6,517 nt of DNA from OMOG01 sp041485845 (GCA_041485845.1 JBGPKH010000526.1:1-6517); one strand, 5' to 3'. Counted from the stretch's first letter, positions 1 to 6,092 are shown. The notes: a model not told the origin generated them from the letters alone. Numbers and translations are program-made.

Positions 1-186
1 GAGAGCAAGCGGATTCGCGTGAATTGGCGGTCGCGACTCGCAGTCGGGTTCGAGAACGCGGAGCGAGCGGAGGAGCGCAGTCCTGGGCGCGGCAGCGTGT
101 CCCAGGGCGAAACGGGCAAGTTATTTTTGCGCGCGCGCTTATTGGTCCGCCCCACGACTTGTGCAGAATTCCCGGCCCTGCTTAAA

Positions 187-238
187 GTAAGCGCATTGGG
201 GCTTTCGCCTGCCAACCGGTGCGTAGCGCATTGAAGCT
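187..238. repeat. Imperfect direct repeat pair around AGCGCATTG
   Basis: The 9-mer AGCGCATTG occurs at 190-198 and 225-233. Allowing one extra A in the first copy, the match extends to GTA(A)GCGCATTG-NN-GCT, covering 187-203 and 223-238. The copies are about 35 bp apart and lie 150-200 bp before the first operon gene. They could be paired binding sites for a regulator or simply chance; the sequence shows only the repetition. Confidence 0.4.
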
Positions 239-257
239 ACTGAGCCGCGCACGTCAG

Positions 258-277
258 TAAAGCGGTTGTAAAGCGGT
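258..277. repeat. Tandem direct repeat TAAAGCGGT, 11-bp period
   Basis: TAAAGCGGT occurs at 258-266 and again at 269-277, so the copies start 11 bp apart, about one helical turn. Same-face tandem 9-mers of this kind are typical of sites where a dimeric regulator, such as an OmpR/PhoB-type response regulator, binds DNA. The pair lies about 110-125 bp before the ATG at 384. The repeat is seen directly; the role as an operator is inference. Confidence 0.4.
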
Positions 278-370
278 GTTTGGGGACTTCCGCTACGGCC
301 TGATAGCCCTTTAACCTGGATGACACCGTAACACCCGCGCGAAATGGCAGGCTGTTCCGGGAAACTGGCA

Positions 371-376
371 TAGAAT
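371..376 (+). promoter_or_regulatory. -10-like box TAGAAT for a leaderless start at 384
   Basis: TAGAAT matches the TATAAT consensus at five of six positions and ends 7 nt before the ATG at 384. A start site at the usual distance from a -10 box would fall on or next to the A of the ATG, so the mRNA would be leaderless. This agrees with the absence of any Shine-Dalgarno sequence before 384. I see no convincing -35 hexamer at 16-18 bp spacing. The same arrangement recurs before the small gene at 6093. Confidence 0.5.
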
Positions 377-383
377 TACGTCC

Positions 384-1586
384 ATGCACAGACGCGAATT
401 CCTGCTGGCCATGGCCGCGGCCGGCGCTGCCGGGGCCCAAACGCCGTCGTCCGCGCCCGGGAAGCTCCCCGGGAAGCTCAAGGTCGATGCATATTCGCGC
501 CATCTGCAGTGGCTTCGAACGGCGGACGAGGTGGCGGAAGCCGCCGTCGAGATGGGGTTCGACGGCGTGGATATCACGGTGCGGCCCTATCCCGGTCACG
601 TGAATCCGGAGAAGGTCGCCCAGGAACTCCCGCCCTTCGTGAACGCGATCCGCAAGCACGGTCTGCAGGTCGTCACGATCACCTGTCCGATTACGGACGC
701 CGACTCGCCCAACGCGGAAGCGATTCTTCAAACGGCATCGTCCCTGGGCATCACCCACTATTGGTGGGGTACGTTCCGGTACGAGCAGGGCAAACCGATC
801 CTATCGCAGATCGAGGCGCTCAAGCCTCGGGTTGCCAAGCTCGCAGCGATGAACGCGAAGTACAAGATGACTGCGATGTATCACACCTATTCGGGTAGCG
901 GAACCGTCGGGGCGGCGATCTGGGACCTGCTCTACGTGCTGAAGAACTTCGATCCCGCGCAAGTCGGTTTGCATTACGACATCGGCCACATGACGAACGC
1001 CGGTGGGAATGGCACCTGGGCGCTGAACATGCGGGCCGCAGGGCCGTACATCGCCGGTGTTTCCGCCAAAGACTCCGTGATGGAACCGATGCTGGTCGTC
1101 TCCGGCGGTGGTCCCTTGACTCCCGAAATGGCTGCTACCGTAGCCGCTTCCGGCCGGGGACGCGGTGGACCGGGAGCAGGCGGACCTCAGGGCCGGGGAG
1201 CAGGTCGGGCGGCCGGTCCGGGTGCGGGGGGCGGACCTCCGGGCGGAACCCCTGCTCCAGCAGCCGCTGCGCCGGGCGTTGGCCGAGGAGGCCGAGGTGG
1301 TGTAGGCCGAGGTGGAGGTGGAGGCGGGGGCCGTGGCGGCGGCATGCCCGGATGGCGAGTCCGCCAGGTGCCTCTCGGCGCCGGCATGGACGATCTGCCG
1401 CAGGTGGCCGCAATCCTGAAGGAGATCGGATTCTCGGGCCCCATCGAAATCCAGTCCGAGTACCCCAACGGCGGCGCGGAAAGCGCACAGGACAAGATCA
1501 CGCTCCCGCGCGAACAGGTCCTGGGAGCGATGAAGCGGGATCTGCTGGCGCTCAAGATGGCATTCGGACCGTCGGGGCTGCTATAG
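384..1586 (+). CDS. Tat-exported TIM-barrel isomerase/epimerase-like protein
   Basis: This 400-residue protein belongs to the xylose-isomerase-like TIM-barrel superfamily (sugar phosphate isomerase/epimerase, AP endonuclease 2 fold). The N-terminus has a twin-arginine signal: RREFL at 3-7, a short hydrophobic stretch, and a likely AGA|Q cleavage site after residue 18. Export as a folded metalloprotein to the periplasm is expected, and the signal supports the start at 384. Barrel landmarks are MGFDGVDITV (57-66), HYDIGH (197-202, with Asp199 and His202 as likely metal ligands), AKD (228-230), GAGMDD (332-337), and GFSGPIEIQSEY (349-360, with Glu359 as a candidate last ligand). Residues 257-320 form a Gly/Arg-rich insert absent from typical members, which run near 270-300 residues. 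It is first in a tight operon, 16 nt before the PQQ dehydrogenase. The substrate is unknown. Relatives include epimerases, inosose dehydratases and 3-dehydroshikimate dehydratases; the last would fit the neighbours but is inference only. Confidence 0.92.
   Translation: MHRREFLLAMAAAGAAGAQTPSSAPGKLPGKLKVDAYSRHLQWLRTADEVAEAAVEMGFDGVDITVRPYPGHVNPEKVAQELPPFVNAIRKHGLQVVTITCPITDADSPNAEAILQTASSLGITHYWWGTFRYEQGKPILSQIEALKPRVAKLAAMNAKYKMTAMYHTYSGSGTVGAAIWDLLYVLKNFDPAQVGLHYDIGHMTNAGGNGTWALNMRAAGPYIAGVSAKDSVMEPMLVVSGGGPLTPEMAATVAASGRGRGGPGAGGPQGRGAGRAAGPGAGGGPPGGTPAPAAAAPGVGRGGRGGVGRGGGGGGGRGGGMPGWRVRQVPLGAGMDDLPQVAAILKEIGFSGPIEIQSEYPNGGAESAQDKITLPREQVLGAMKRDLLALKMAFGPSGLL
1152..1343 (+). repeat. Low-complexity Gly/Arg/Pro/Ala-coding insert
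   Basis: These 64 codons (residues 257-320 of the TIM-barrel protein) encode 34 Gly, 10 Ala, 8 Arg and 8 Pro, with no acidic residue. At DNA level the 8-mer GGCCGAGG recurs at 1281-1288, 1290-1297 and 1305-1312, which suggests growth by slippage of short in-frame units. The reading frame and the barrel motifs resume intact on the far side (Trp324 onward), so this is an insert within a working frame rather than a frameshift. It is probably a disordered, basic loop between two late barrel elements. Confidence 0.8.
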
Positions 1587-1587
1587 C

Positions 1588-1594
1588 AAAGGAG
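1588..1594 (+). promoter_or_regulatory. Shine-Dalgarno AAAGGAG for the PQQ dehydrogenase
   Basis: AAAGGAG starts 2 nt after the TAG stop of the upstream gene and ends 8 nt before the ATG at 1603, which is standard spacing. It fixes the start of the downstream gene. It is the only clear ribosome-binding site in the operon: the first gene looks leaderless and the last two appear to rely on close coupling. Confidence 0.75.
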
Positions 1595-1602
1595 ATTGGG
1601 AA

Positions 1603-3453
1603 ATGAGTCTGTGTCGCATCTTGGTTCTGGCGGCCGCCGCACTGCCGCTCTTGCAGGGGCAGGCCGACTGGCCGAACTTTGGCAACGATCCCGGCGGAAT
1701 GAAGTATTCGACGCTGAAGCAGATCACGCCCGTCAACGTGACCAAACTCGCCCGCGCGTGGACCTACGACACCGGCGACACCGGCGGCGGCTTCCGCGGC
1801 TGGCAGGTCACGCCGCTGGTGGTCAACGGAGTCATGTACTTCTCAACGATGGGCGGCAAACTCGTCGCCTTGAACGCCGACACGGGCGCCGAAATCTGGA
1901 AATTCGACGGCAAGACCGCCTCGCCCTCCGGCCGCTTCGCGGCGCGCGGCATTTCCTACTGGCCGGGCGATGCGCAGACCCCTGCGGCCATTGTAGCGGC
2001 GACCATTGACGGCTTCCTGATCCAGGTGGACGTCAAGACGGGCAAGCTGGCCCACCGGTTCGACCGCGACTGGGTGGTCGATCTGAGGAAAGGCATCGCC
2101 GAGAAGTTTGGCGGCGGCTATCCCATGGCGGCCATGCCCGCCATCTACAAGAATCTCGCGATCGTGCTCCCCATGACCGGCGAGCAGGGCCGCTACGGTA
2201 TCCCCGGCGATCCGCGGGCGTTCGATCTGCACACGGGCGAGGAAATCTGGAGATTCCACACCGTGCCACAACCGGGCGAGCCGGGTTTCGGCGCCTGGGG
2301 TCCGGATGGCTGGCAGGATCGTCGCGGCCCCGGCGGCTGGGTGCCGATGACCGTGGATACGGCGAACGGCCTGGTGTTCATTCCCCTCGGCAACGCGACC
2401 GATCAGAACTACGGCGGCAGCCGTCCGGGCTCGGATCTATACGCCACCAGCCTCATCGCGCTGGATGCAGCCACCGGCAAGATGAAATGGTACTTCCAGT
2501 TGACGCACCACGATATCTTCGACTGGGACGTCAACGCGCCGCCCACGCTGATCGAAGTCAACAAGGACGGCAAGAAGATTCCCGCGATCGCCCAGAGCAC
2601 CAAGCAGGGCTTGCTGTTCATCTTCAACCGGCTGACCGGAGAGTCGATCTTCGGCGTCGAGGAACGGCCTGTTCCGCCGACCGACGCGCCCGGGGACAAG
2701 GCCGCGCCCACGCAGCCCTTCCCGGTGAAGCCGGCGCCGATCTCGCGCGTCGCCATGACACGCGAAGAAGTCAGCAAGATCTCCGCGGAGACCGAGAAGA
2801 ATTGCAAAGCGCAGTACGACAAGGCGGTCAACGCCGGCCCCTACACGCCGTACCTGATGGTGCCGAGCATCGTCTTCCCGAGTTCCGAAGGCGGCGGAAG
2901 CTGGTCCGGCGCCTCCTACGACCCGGGCCTGGGCTACATCTTTGTGAACACCCGCAGCTTGGGCACAGTGGCGCAATTGCAGCCCACGATGTCGTCGGGC
3001 ATTCTGCCCTCTTACGCCAAGCGGAAGATCCCGTTTGACGACGCGGATGGTTATCCGTGCAGCGCTCCGCCATGGGGCGAACTGATGGCCATCGACGCCA
3101 ATACGGCCGACATCGTCTGGCGCGTGCCCCTCGGCGAGTACAAGGAACTCACCGCGAAAGGGATCCCCAAGACCGGGACGCCGAATGCGGGCGGTCCGAT
3201 CGTCACCGCGGGCGGCGTCCTGTTCATCGGTTCCACTGTGGACTTCCAGTTCCGCGCGTTCGACCCCAAGACGGGCAAAGAGCTGTGGTCCACCACGCTG
3301 GAGAATAACGCCGTCGCCACGCCGATGACTTACCAGGGGCGCAACGGCAAGCAGTACGTCGCGACAGTCGCGGGCGGCGGCCTCGACAACTTCGTGAAGC
3401 CCGAGCCGGCGTCGAAGGGCAAGGTTCTGGTGGTGGCGTATTCCCTGCCGTAG
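1603..3453 (+). CDS. Secreted PQQ-dependent dehydrogenase (8-bladed propeller)
   Basis: This 616-residue quinoprotein dehydrogenase is of the glucose/quinate/shikimate-like PQQ class. A Sec signal peptide (residues 1 to about 21, LVLAAAALPLL core) directs it to the periplasm, where such enzymes oxidise polyols or sugars and pass electrons to the respiratory chain. The mature start DWPNFGNDPGGMKYS is the family's usual opening. Propeller W-motifs appear as TGAEIW (94-99), TGEEIW (211-216), TGKMKW (291-296) and TGKELW (557-562). HHDIFDWD (302-309) and STKQG (332-336) match the active-site region. Asp307 and Lys334 are 27 residues apart, the spacing I recall for the catalytic Asp and PQQ-binding Lys of E. 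coli membrane glucose dehydrogenase. GGPIVTAGGVLFIGS (530-544) is another family block. There is no N-terminal membrane domain, unlike Gcd or QuiA (about 800 residues), and no CxxCH haem site, so an external electron acceptor is needed. No PQQ synthesis genes are visible. Substrate unproven; quinate or shikimate would fit the next gene. Confidence 0.93.
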   Translation: MSLCRILVLAAAALPLLQGQADWPNFGNDPGGMKYSTLKQITPVNVTKLARAWTYDTGDTGGGFRGWQVTPLVVNGVMYFSTMGGKLVALNADTGAEIWKFDGKTASPSGRFAARGISYWPGDAQTPAAIVAATIDGFLIQVDVKTGKLAHRFDRDWVVDLRKGIAEKFGGGYPMAAMPAIYKNLAIVLPMTGEQGRYGIPGDPRAFDLHTGEEIWRFHTVPQPGEPGFGAWGPDGWQDRRGPGGWVPMTVDTANGLVFIPLGNATDQNYGGSRPGSDLYATSLIALDAATGKMKWYFQLTHHDIFDWDVNAPPTLIEVNKDGKKIPAIAQSTKQGLLFIFNRLTGESIFGVEERPVPPTDAPGDKAAPTQPFPVKPAPISRVAMTREEVSKISAETEKNCKAQYDKAVNAGPYTPYLMVPSIVFPSSEGGGSWSGASYDPGLGYIFVNTRSLGTVAQLQPTMSSGILPSYAKRKIPFDDADGYPCSAPPWGELMAIDANTADIVWRVPLGEYKELTAKGIPKTGTPNAGGPIVTAGGVLFIGSTVDFQFRAFDPKTGKELWSTTLENNAVATPMTYQGRNGKQYVATVAGGGLDNFVKPEPASKGKVLVVAYSLP

Positions 3454-3462
3454 CATGGCTTC

Positions 3463-4329
3463 ATGAGAAGGCTCCCGCTCGGGCTGATCGGCTCGGGGAT
3501 TCAGGCATCGCGCACGCCCTCGATGCACGAGCGTGAGGCCGCGGAGCACGGGCATCTCTGTCTCTACCAGCTCATCGATCTGGAGCCGCGAGGTCTGGGA
3601 GCCGGCGCGCTTCCGGAACTCCTGACGGCTGCGGAACGAATGGGATTCGCCGGCCTGAACATCACCCATCCCTGCAAGCAGGCGGTGTTACCGCTCCTGA
3701 GCGATCTTTCCGAAGACGCGCGATCTCTCGGAGCGGTGAACACGGTGGTGCTCCGCGAAGGCTGGCGGTTCGGCCACAACACCGAGTGGCTCGCATTCTT
3801 CGAGAATTTCCGCCGCGGCCTGCCGGAAGCGGCGATCGGCCGCGTGGTGCAATTGGGCGCCGGGGGCGGTGGCTCGGCTACTGCGTACGCCATTCTCAAA
3901 CTCGGCGCCGGCCATCTCACGATCGTCGATGTCGAGCCGGAACGCAGCGCCGCGCTTGCCGCCCGTCTCAACGGCATCTTCGGAAATGGCAGAGCCTTCG
4001 CATCTGATGATGTTGCCTCTGCACTGGCAGACGCCGACGGCCCGATCCACGCAACGCCAACCGGTATGTACGGCCACCCCGGCCTGCCACTTCCCGCCGG
4101 ATTGCTCCGACGAACGCTTTGGGTAGCGGAGATTGTATACTTCCCGCTGGAGACGGAATTGCTGCGCACCGCGAAAAAACTGGGCTGCCGGACACTCGAC
4201 GGCAGCGGCATGGCCATACAGCAGGCGGTTGAGGCGTTCCGGCTATTCACCGGTATGGAGCCCGATGCCGAACGCATGCGCCGCCACTTTGTCTTCATGG
4301 TCCAGGTCTCCATGGGCCAAGCCCAATGA
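3463..4329 (+). CDS. aroE: Quinate/shikimate dehydrogenase (AroE family, QsuD-like)
   Basis: This 288-residue cytoplasmic enzyme interconverts shikimate and 3-dehydroshikimate, or quinate and 3-dehydroquinate. The opening LGLIGSGIQASRTPSMHE (7-23), with Ser16 and Thr18 in place of the biosynthetic SxS pair, and the block LNITHPCKQAVLPLLS (65-80) resemble Corynebacterium glutamicum QsuD, a catabolic NAD-dependent quinate/shikimate dehydrogenase. Lys72 is the expected catalytic Lys, and Asn93 (GAVNTV) is kept. The nucleotide site is GAGGGG (132-137). Asp156 ends the next strand (IVDVEPER), where NADP enzymes carry NRT-type residues, so NAD is predicted. DGSGMAIQQAVEAF (246-259) is the C-terminal substrate block. 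Three changes stand out: Glu108 replaces the near-invariant catalytic Asp of NTD, His196 replaces Asn of NATP, and Glu223 replaces Asp before IVY. It starts 9 nt after the PQQ gene without a clear Shine-Dalgarno sequence and overlaps the transporter by 4 nt. A housekeeping aroE role is possible but less likely in this context. Confidence 0.93.
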   Translation: MRRLPLGLIGSGIQASRTPSMHEREAAEHGHLCLYQLIDLEPRGLGAGALPELLTAAERMGFAGLNITHPCKQAVLPLLSDLSEDARSLGAVNTVVLREGWRFGHNTEWLAFFENFRRGLPEAAIGRVVQLGAGGGGSATAYAILKLGAGHLTIVDVEPERSAALAARLNGIFGNGRAFASDDVASALADADGPIHATPTGMYGHPGLPLPAGLLRRTLWVAEIVYFPLETELLRTAKKLGCRTLDGSGMAIQQAVEAFRLFTGMEPDAERMRRHFVFMVQVSMGQAQ

Positions 4330-5594
4330 GGGTCTCCCCTCGACCCACGGATTCCCGGGTCCGATTCCGGGTTCTCGCGCTCATCTCGGTCGGCACCATG
4401 ATCAACTACCTCGACCGCACGGTCCTGGGTGTCGCAGCGCCCCAAATGACTGCGGCGCTCCACCTCTCGCCGGCGGTCATGGGCGTGGTGTTCTCGGCGT
4501 TTTCGTGGAGCTACGCGGCGGCGCAGATCCCCGGTGGATGGCTTCTCGATCGCGCCGGCACGCGGCTGACGTATTGGCTCGCGGTGACACTCTGGTCGGC
4601 GTTTACGTTGATGCAAGGTTTCGCCAACGGCCTGGTCTCCCTGATCGCCTTTCGTTTGGGCCTCGGCGTGAGCGAGGCGCCGTGCTTTCCGGTCAACAGC
4701 CGCGTGGTGGCGGCGTGGTTCCGCGAGGAGGAGCGTGCCCAGGCCACGGCGGTGTACACCGTCGGCGAGTACCTGGGGCTGGCCTGTTTCGGCCCGGCGC
4801 TCTTCTGGATCGCGGCGCGCTTCGGCTGGCGCGCCCTCTTCTTCCTGGTGGGCGCGGCCGGAGTGGCATTCGGCGTCGTTTGGTGGATGGTCTACCGGGA
4901 GCCGGAGACCTCGGGTCCAGCCGTGCTTCCAGGCGGCCAGCCGCCGATCGCCTGGGAGCAGGTGAAGCGATTGCTTGGTTTCCGGCAGATCTGGGGGGCG
5001 AGCCTCGGGCAGTTCGGCGGCAACTCCACGCTCGTCTTTTTCCTCACCTGGTTCCCCACTTACCTGGCGAAAGAGCGGCACATCGATTGGATCCGCGCCG
5101 GCTTCTTCGCCATCCTGCCGTTCCTCGCGGCGGCATCAGGAGTCCTGCTCGGCGGATGGGTTTCCGACACGCTCTTGAAACGCACCGGTTCCCGGAATCT
5201 CGCGCGCAAGCTTCCGATTGTGACCGGGCTTTTCGGCGCCGCCACCATCATCCTGGCAAACTACGTCCACAGCAACGCGATGGTGATCGCCATCTTCTCG
5301 TTCGCGTTCTTCTGCCAGGGCATGACCGGACTGGGGTGGACCGTCATCTCCGATATCGCGCCCAAGGAACTGATGGGGATCACCGGCGGCATCTTCAACT
5401 TCGCCGCCAACCTTGCGGGCGTGGTCACGCCCATCGTGATCGGCGCGATCATCGGCGCCACCGGGTCGTTCTTCTACGCGCTGGCGTACGTTGGTGCGGC
5501 TGCCCTGATCGGCGCCCTGTCGTACGTGTTCGTACTCGGCGACGTCGAGCGCATCGTGTTGGACAGGCCTCTCCCGGCCTTGCATAACCGCTAA
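4326..5594 (+). CDS. MFS transporter, anion:cation symporter (ACS) type
   Basis: This 422-residue inner-membrane carrier has about twelve hydrophobic segments in two halves split by a polar loop near residues 190-220. Helix 1 carries NYLDR (27-31), and the loop between helices 2 and 3 has the MFS motif-A form GWLLDRAGTR (71-80). Helix 4 reads FRLGLGVSEAPCFP (109-122) and is followed by WFREEERAQA (131-140), the ACS-family pattern seen in glucarate, galactonate, hexuronate and phthalate transporters. The second half repeats motif A as GGWVSDTLLKRTGSR (276-290). Members import organic anions with protons. The start codon overlaps the stop of the quinate/shikimate dehydrogenase (ATGA at 4326-4329), so translation is probably coupled. 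Import of a quinate/shikimate-like acid or its periplasmic oxidation product is the natural inference, but ACS specificity cannot be read from sequence alone. Confidence 0.93.
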   Translation: MRVSPRPTDSRVRFRVLALISVGTMINYLDRTVLGVAAPQMTAALHLSPAVMGVVFSAFSWSYAAAQIPGGWLLDRAGTRLTYWLAVTLWSAFTLMQGFANGLVSLIAFRLGLGVSEAPCFPVNSRVVAAWFREEERAQATAVYTVGEYLGLACFGPALFWIAARFGWRALFFLVGAAGVAFGVVWWMVYREPETSGPAVLPGGQPPIAWEQVKRLLGFRQIWGASLGQFGGNSTLVFFLTWFPTYLAKERHIDWIRAGFFAILPFLAAASGVLLGGWVSDTLLKRTGSRNLARKLPIVTGLFGAATIILANYVHSNAMVIAIFSFAFFCQGMTGLGWTVISDIAPKELMGITGGIFNFAANLAGVVTPIVIGAIIGATGSFFYALAYVGAAALIGALSYVFVLGDVERIVLDRPLPALHNR

Positions 5595-5690
5595 CTTAGG
5601 GCATTCTCGCCGGAGCTGAGCACCGGGTCGAAGTGCGGCTGGACTTTCCCGAACGACTCTCGGGATCTTGGAGTGCAGCCGGGCAGCCGA

Positions 5691-5704
5691 CAAACCCGGG
5701 TTTG
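5691..5704. repeat. Perfect 14-bp palindrome CAAACCCGGGTTTG
   Basis: The sequence is fully self-complementary with no spacer and lies about 100 bp after the transporter stop. A spacerless palindrome does not form a good RNA hairpin, so a DNA-binding site for a symmetric dimer is more plausible than a terminator. No gene start lies close enough to assign it to a promoter. Confidence 0.5.
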
Positions 5705-5714
5705 GTCCGTGTGG

Positions 5715-5743
5715 AACGCCATCAACGGCCGCAAGGGCGTTTT
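5715..5743 (+). terminator. Weak terminator-like hairpin after the operon
   Basis: AACGCC (5715-5720) pairs with GGCGTT (5736-5741) across a 15-nt loop, and the distal arm runs into TTTT (5740-5743). The stem is only 6 bp, the loop is long and the T-run is short, so this is a weak candidate. It is the best one I can see within 200 bp of the transporter stop. Confidence 0.2.
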
Positions 5744-5844
5744 ATCGGTCCTAATCTGGGAGGGTCCACGCACTGAGACCTCTTTCCGAGTGATCCGACC
5801 AGAGAACAATCGACCGTGCGCCCACTTCTACGAGATGGCGACAA

Positions 5845-5869
5845 ACCGTCAAAGTGATTAGTTGACGGT
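5845..5869. repeat. Inverted repeat ACCGTCAA / TTGACGGT
   Basis: ACCGTCAA (5845-5852) and TTGACGGT (5862-5869) are exact complements separated by 9 nt, so corresponding arm positions lie 17 bp apart. No T-run follows, which argues against an intrinsic terminator. The form suits an operator for a dimeric regulator (TetR, GntR or LacI style). It lies about 225 bp upstream of the small gene, far for direct repression. Its function is unknown. Confidence 0.4.
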
Positions 5870-5940
5870 GCGGCCGAGCCTGAGAACATCCCGGGCATCT
5901 GCAACAGAGTCTTGCAACGGGGCCAACGCCAGCAACGGTG

Positions 5941-5953
5941 CGGTGTCCGGCCC
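5941..5953 (+). repeat. Left copy of 13-bp inverted repeat CGGTGTCCGGCCC
   Basis: CGGTGTCCGGCCC here is the exact reverse complement of 6493-6505. The two copies enclose 565 bp including both ends, and the small Cys-motif gene is the only plausible gene between them. Terminal inverted repeats of this length bound many small non-autonomous mobile elements, but I see no transposase and no immediate target-site duplication outside the ends. Confidence 0.45.
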
Positions 5954-5980
5954 GCTTTCCCTTCATTTTTGCGATTGACA

Positions 5981-6031
5981 TTTGCAACACGCCGGGGCCA
6001 ATGTTTACAGGCCTTTCAGCAATGTTGCAAA
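5981..6031. repeat. TTTGCAAC / GTTGCAAA inverted pair
   Basis: TTTGCAAC (5981-5988) and GTTGCAAA (6024-6031) are exact complements with a 35-nt spacer, lying 60-110 bp before the small gene. TTGCAAC also occurs on the plus strand at 5912-5918 and 6475-6481. The pair could be regulator sites or part of a repeated element. Confidence 0.35.
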
Positions 6032-6080
6032 CTTACCCTTTTTGGGACGGTACGGGAGATCATGAATTACCCTCATCGGC

Positions 6081-6086
6081 TATAGT
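6081..6086 (+). promoter_or_regulatory. -10-like box TATAGT for a leaderless start at 6093
   Basis: TATAGT matches TATAAT at five of six positions and ends 6 nt before the ATG at 6093. There is no Shine-Dalgarno sequence between them, so a leaderless transcript beginning at the ATG is the simplest reading. No -35 box is evident at the usual spacing. The spacing closely mirrors the box before the gene at 384. Confidence 0.5.
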
Positions 6087-6092
6087 TGTTCC

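Larger units (their letters stand above)
1..383. other. Non-coding leader upstream of the operon
   Basis: I see no recognisable gene here. One plus-strand frame is open from the window edge to a stop at 232-234, but its translation is Arg/Gly-rich, matches no family I know and has no start signal, so I do not call it; it could at most be the tail of something starting outside the window. The stretch holds an inverted repeat CCTGGG (82-87) / CCCAGG (101-106), a T-rich run at 121-128, an alternating (GC)5 tract at 129-138, and two sets of direct repeats described separately. The last 15 bases look like the promoter of the first gene. Regulation of the four-gene operon most likely acts through this region. 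Confidence 0.6.
5595..6092. other. Intergenic region, 498 bp, rich in inverted repeats
   Basis: I find no convincing gene here. The frame of the transporter stays open after its stop, from 5595 to a TAG at 5859-5861, with a possible GTG start at 5673, and a minus-strand frame covers 5591-5809. Neither has a recognisable family, ribosome-binding site or clear codon bias. The region contains a 6-bp stem (TCCCGA 5647-5652 / TCGGGA 5660-5665), a 14-bp palindrome, a weak terminator-like hairpin, an 8-bp inverted repeat, several TTGCAAC words, and a 13-bp element repeated in inverse orientation near the window end. From about 5955 the sequence becomes more A/T-rich, leading into the small gene. Confidence 0.6.

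Noticed and set aside
82..128. CCTGGG/CCCAGG stem with a downstream T-run as a terminator of an upstream gene
   Set aside because: The T-run begins about 15 nt after the stem and the loop is 13 nt, so it does not fit an intrinsic terminator, and no upstream gene is visible.
1..234. Open plus-strand frame from the window edge, about 78 codons
   Set aside because: There is no recognisable family, the composition is Arg-rich and there is no initiation signal. It could be a gene tail but cannot be supported.
1187..1642. Minus-strand frame with a Pro-rich tract
   Set aside because: The Pro run is simply the complement of the Gly codons in the insert of the TIM-barrel gene.
2437..3669. 410-residue minus-strand open frame
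   Set aside because: It is antisense to the PQQ dehydrogenase, with Arg/His/Gly-rich translation and no recognisable motif.
3564..5081. 505-residue minus-strand open frame
   Set aside because: It lies antisense to two well-recognised genes, with charged low-complexity translation and no domain. It is a shadow frame of GC-rich codons.
4133..5587. 484-residue plus-strand open frame overlapping the transporter in another phase
   Set aside because: It is longer than the true gene, but its translation is Arg/Pro/Gly-rich with no family motifs, while the other frame encodes a clear MFS protein. It is a by-product of high GC.
5595..5861. Continuation of the transporter frame after its TAA, or a small gene from a GTG at 5673
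   Set aside because: The transporter already has a full-length C-terminus. The downstream translation has no hydrophobic or family pattern and no ribosome-binding site, and an open run of 89 codons is not rare in GC-rich DNA.
5975..6005. TTGACA at 5975-5980 as a -35 box
   Set aside because: It is a perfect -35 hexamer, but no acceptable -10 hexamer lies 16-18 bp downstream and no gene starts nearby.
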